Below, piece by piece: positions 61,474 through 64,000 of a stretch of DNA of 64,000 bases. Source of the stretch: Lancefieldella parvula DSM 20469 (GTDB taxonomy: Bacteria; Actinomycetota; Coriobacteriia; Coriobacteriales; Atopobiaceae); contig NC_013203.1 of assembly GCF_000024225.1 (NCBI RefSeq), forward strand, positions 496,001 through 560,000, in the 5' to 3' direction. Position numbers and translations under genes: made by a program. Positions within the stretch are counted from its first letter, which is position 1; the number at the start of each line of letters is the position of its first letter. Under the pieces are notes generated by a model. The model made no database searches. It was not told the DNA's origin and saw only the letters and a program-made list of their open reading frames with translations.

Positions 61474-62388
61474 GTGAGCTTGTTTAACGCCTATGTAAGC
61501 CTTTCTGGGGCTCTCGATGCAACAATTAAGCAAGACGAGCCGCTGGGCCACCATTCTTCCTTTAGAATTGGCGGTAAGGCGTCACTTTTTGCTGCTGTTC
61601 ATAGTCATGTGGCGCTTGTACGCGTGCTTGAGGTACTTGCAGCTAATCGAGTTGATTGGGTGCTTCTAGGTAAGGGTTCAAACATCCTTGTTTCCGATAA
61701 AGGTTATAACGGCTGCGTTATTGTTCTTGATGATGAACTTTCTACTATTTCAGTTGGCGAGAATAACCTCATTACTGCAGGTGCAGGTGCACTTACAGCA
61801 CGCGTTTGTAACGAGGCTATGAAGGCAGGCCTCTCTGGACTTGAGATGTGTGCTGGTATCCCTGGAACTATCGGCGGCGCCCTTTCTATGAATGCAGGTA
61901 CCAGACATGATTGGATTGGCAAAGCCGTCCGTGATTGTGTGGTGCTTAAGCCTGGTAAGGGTCTTGTACGCTATGATGCTTCTGAGATTGAATGGGGTTA
62001 TCGCTATACTACGTTTGCTCCAGATGAGATTATTCTTGAGACGACGTTTGCGCTAACACCGTCTGATCGCTCTAAAGTTGCCTTAGGTATGGATACTCTT
62101 TTGCAGCGCAGAAGAAATACCCAGCCAACTGGTCAGCTTTGCTGTGGTTCTGTTTTTAAGAACCCAGGCAGTAGGTCTGCTGGTGCGCTTATTGAAGAGT
62201 GTGGTCTTAAAGGCACCACTGAAGGTGGAGCTCAGATTTCTGATATCCATGCAAACTTTATTGTGAATACCGGCAATGCCACTGCTGCAGATGTTATTGC
62301 GCTTATGCGCAGGGCACATGATGCGGTGCAAGAAAAGTTTGACATTGATCTTCAACCAGAGGTTAAGCTTCTGGGTTTTGGGGCATAG
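61474..62388 (+). CDS. murB: UDP-N-acetylenolpyruvoylglucosamine reductase
   Basis: FAD enzyme giving UDP-MurNAc. HHSSFRIGGKASLF, VLLGKGSNILVSDKG, CAGIPGTIGGALSMNAGT and the catalytic Ser loop GQLCCGSVFKNPG are typical; Glu lies in QPEVKLLG. 304 aa. GTG 61474, close after murC; the frame continues upstream within murC but that part is a shadow. Confidence 0.94.
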   Translation: MSLFNAYVSLSGALDATIKQDEPLGHHSSFRIGGKASLFAAVHSHVALVRVLEVLAANRVDWVLLGKGSNILVSDKGYNGCVIVLDDELSTISVGENNLITAGAGALTARVCNEAMKAGLSGLEMCAGIPGTIGGALSMNAGTRHDWIGKAVRDCVVLKPGKGLVRYDASEIEWGYRYTTFAPDEIILETTFALTPSDRSKVALGMDTLLQRRRNTQPTGQLCCGSVFKNPGSRSAGALIEECGLKGTTEGGAQISDIHANFIVNTGNATAADVIALMRRAHDAVQEKFDIDLQPEVKLLGFGA

Positions 62389-62395
62389 GGAAGAT

Positions 62396-63484
62396 ATGGC
62401 AGAAGATACTTCAAAGCAAAAAACACGCCGTAAGGGCACAAAGAGGGAGCCTTTATCGTCTGGCGCTGCTCAGACAGCTGGGGAAGCTAAGCCTTCTTTT
62501 ATGAGTAAGGCTTTTAAGCCTAAACCAAAGGCTGAGACTACAGCTTCTGATGCCAAGATTTCTACTAAAAAGACTTCTACTAAAAAGACTTCTACTAAAA
62601 AGGCTTCTGATAAAAAACCGAATAACGCTACAAAAACTGCGGATCAAGCTCGTGCGGAGCGTATTAAACACAGCAGAAAAGTATCTTTTAAGACTGTACG
62701 GACAGTTTTTATTGTTTTGTTGAGTCTAGCCATTTTTGCTGGTATTGCTTTTCTCGTCTTACGCTCTTCTTCGATCTTTGCTATTACTAACATTCAGGTT
62801 GAGCCAACAGAGCATGTTACTAATGAGCAGATTCAAAAGCTTATTGCAGTAGAAGAGGGAACAACTCTGCTTAATATGGACGAGTCCCTCATTACTGAGG
62901 AGCTCCAGAAAGACCCTTGGGTAGCATCTGCAACGTATGAGAGGCAGTTCCCCAATACGCTGCGCATTACTATTATAGAGCGTAAGGTTACGGCCATAGT
63001 GACGCTTTCTTCTGGTCCTGTTGCATGGTATTTGGGTGAGGATAATGTTTGGCTCGAGGCTGATCAGCTTACTGTTCCAGAAGGAAAAACTACCGCGACA
63101 GTAGCGCTTGAGAAGGCAACATCAGAGGGAAAGTTGCTTATTACCGATGTTCCTGCAACGGTTTCTCCTGTAGCAGGTACCACGGCAACAGATGCAGAAA
63201 TTCAAGCGGTTATGCAGTATCAGTCTACGTTCTCGTCAGAGCTTACTTCACAGATTGTGAGCTACTCGGCCAGTAGTGTTGATGCTATTTCCGTCACCCT
63301 AACCAATGGCGTACAGGTTGCTTTAGGCTCTCCAACACAGATTACAGATAAAGAAAAAGTGATTCTGGCAATGCTTAAGCAGTTCCCAGGAGAGCTTACT
63401 TACTTGAATGTAAGAACGCCTGCAAGCCCAACCTACAGACGAGTTTCTACTGGAAACGTTCAGTCTGGTTCTGGTGTTTCATAG
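62396..63484 (+). CDS. ftsQ: Cell division protein FtsQ/DivIB
   Basis: Divisome scaffold. A long basic cytoplasmic tail (1-100) contains the STKKT repeat (about 55-72); one helix at 102-122; a POTRA domain (IFAITNIQVEPTEHVTNEQI, then LLNMDESLITEELQKDPWV); then a beta domain ending in a Ser/Gly-rich tail. 362 aa from ATG 62396, where AGGGAAG lies close upstream. Before ftsZ as usual; no ftsA, as in most actinobacteria. Confidence 0.9.
   Translation: MAEDTSKQKTRRKGTKREPLSSGAAQTAGEAKPSFMSKAFKPKPKAETTASDAKISTKKTSTKKTSTKKASDKKPNNATKTADQARAERIKHSRKVSFKTVRTVFIVLLSLAIFAGIAFLVLRSSSIFAITNIQVEPTEHVTNEQIQKLIAVEEGTTLLNMDESLITEELQKDPWVASATYERQFPNTLRITIIERKVTAIVTLSSGPVAWYLGEDNVWLEADQLTVPEGKTTATVALEKATSEGKLLITDVPATVSPVAGTTATDAEIQAVMQYQSTFSSELTSQIVSYSASSVDAISVTLTNGVQVALGSPTQITDKEKVILAMLKQFPGELTYLNVRTPASPTYRRVSTGNVQSGSGVS
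62558..62617 (+). repeat. 15-bp tandem repeat inside ftsQ
   Basis: Four head-to-tail 15-bp units, two of them identical (ACTTCTACTAAAAAG at 62573-62587 and 62588-62602), the first and last slightly changed. They encode the pentapeptide TSTKK. Being in-frame, changes in copy number would keep the protein open. Confidence 0.9.
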
Positions 63485-63731
63485 GCAATCGTTGTGGTAA
63501 TACGTGCCGTTAGGGAATCTTTTCCTACCGTTCACCAGCTTTCTTCACAATTTCTTCATATTATTTGACTTGCATGGGTGAGTTGTGCAAATATACCCCG
63601 CTTTGCATGAAGCGTAAGCCTTAACTTGAGGTTTAGGGTTTTATACAGCGGTTCTGCGAGCGCATAAACGTAGCCTAAGCGCAGTCGCGCTCCGGGACAA
63701 ACGGGCACAAGCGTGCCTCAAGGAGGAAGAC
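63485..63731 (+). promoter_or_regulatory. ftsQ-ftsZ intergenic region with promoter and leader hairpins
   Basis: TTGACT at 63565-63570 is a good -35, with an AT-rich stretch about 18 bases on (AAATATA, 63589-63595) as an unclear -10. The GC-rich leader holds AGCGC/GCGCT (63678-63682, 63687-63691) and GGGCAC/GTGCCT (63703-63708, 63713-63718), the second just before the ribosome site AAGGAGG (63720-63726). An independent ftsZ promoter is likely. Confidence 0.45.
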
Positions 63732-64000
63732 ATGATTAAGGACACCGATACCCTTAACAACTATCTTGCTGTTATCAAGGTTGTTGGCGTTGGTGGCGGC
63801 GGAACTAACGCTGTCAACCGCATGATTGAAGAAGGCATCCGTGGTGTTGAGTTCGTTGCTGTAAACACTGATGCACAAGCTCTTGCAATTTCCGATGCTG
63901 ACATTAAGGTTCACATTGGTACTGACATTACCAAGGGTCTTGGTGCTGGTGCTAACCCTGAGGTGGGTAAAGAGGCAGCAGAGGATAGCCGTGACGAGAT
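63732..64000 (+). CDS. ftsZ: Cell division protein FtsZ (5' part, cut by window end)
   Basis: Tubulin-like GTPase that forms the Z ring. The first 89 residues are present: [41 protein letters not shown], all GTP-binding parts of the family. The ATG at 63732 is five bases after AAGGAGG. The gene runs off the right edge, so the T7 loop and C-terminal peptide are not seen. Confidence 0.95.
   Translation, partial: MIKDTDTLNNYLAVIKVVGVGGGGTNAVNRMIEEGIRGVEFVAVNTDAQALAISDADIKVHIGTDITKGLGAGANPEVGKEAAEDSRDE

Noticed and set aside
1..64000. CRISPR arrays, tRNA or rRNA genes, prophage or insertion sequences
   Set aside because: Intergenic stretches were read for spaced repeats, cloverleaf arms and transposase-like frames; none were found. 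The only recombinase looks like housekeeping XerD.

Overview
The window reads as one contiguous bacterial chromosome segment, about 45% GC by eye, with nearly every gene on the + strand. Gene content points to Actinobacteria of class Coriobacteriia, most likely an Atopobium/Lancefieldella-type oral anaerobe. The clues are a GlnR-like orphan regulator, an actinobacterial-style tlyA-nadK-recN block followed by pyrG-xerD, a dcw cluster without murE, mannose-family PTS genes, many GTG/TTG starts and two likely leaderless mRNAs. The organism call is inference from gene order and protein character, not from a database match.

Layout. 1-3.7 kb: an amino-acid ABC importer (lipoprotein, a permease with an extra extracytoplasmic domain, ATPase). 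3.7-7.5 kb: GlnR-like regulator, HtrA protease, RmuC. 7.5-10.1 kb: an AT-rich three-gene ABC exporter that looks acquired. 10.1-13.1 kb: copper resistance (CsoR with two operators, CopA with a fused, separately startable CopZ domain). 13.1-15.3 kb, minus strand: adenosine deaminase, an ADP-ribosylglycohydrolase and a coupled 31-codon ORF. 15.5-17.9 kb: zinc phospholipase C-like protein, metallophosphoesterase, uracil-DNA-glycosylase-fold protein. 18-21.1 kb: a second amino-acid ABC importer behind a structured leader. 21.3-26.3 kb: KdgT-type permease, SGNH hydrolase, dGTPase-like protein, RarA. 26.4-29.7 kb: DUF948-like protein, degenerate RsbW-like protein, SigB/SigF-type sigma factor, AI-2E family protein. 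29.7-37.6 kb: alaS, ruvX, mltG, yqeG-like, aroK, a catalytically degraded AroB homologue, Xaa-Pro peptidase. 37.8-41.1 kb: mannose-type PTS (IIAB, IIC, IID) and DUF956/ManO. 41.2-49.2 kb: efp, Asp23, nusB, xseB, tlyA, nadK, recN, pyrG, xerD. 49.6-64 kb: the division and cell-wall cluster mraZ-rsmH-ftsL-ftsI-murF-mraY-murD-ftsW-murG-murC-murB-ftsQ-ftsZ (ftsZ cut by the window edge).

The most unusual window-wide signal is the octamer TTCTCGCC (reverse complement GGCGAGAA). I counted 34 exact copies by eye, where base composition predicts one or two. Copies lie in both orientations and in all three codon phases. Two intergenic sites hold it as an inverted pair making a hairpin, and a third has a near-match pair. 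The exporter island lacks it. This resembles the DNA-uptake sequences of Neisseria and Pasteurellaceae, but the function here is unproven. Other leads are the in-frame copA/copZ double gene, a four-repeat MraZ operator with exact 10-bp spacing, a hairpin covering the pyrG ribosome site, a promoter element shared by htrA and the dGTPase gene, a possible structured RNA between xerD and mraZ, and the AroB pseudoenzyme.
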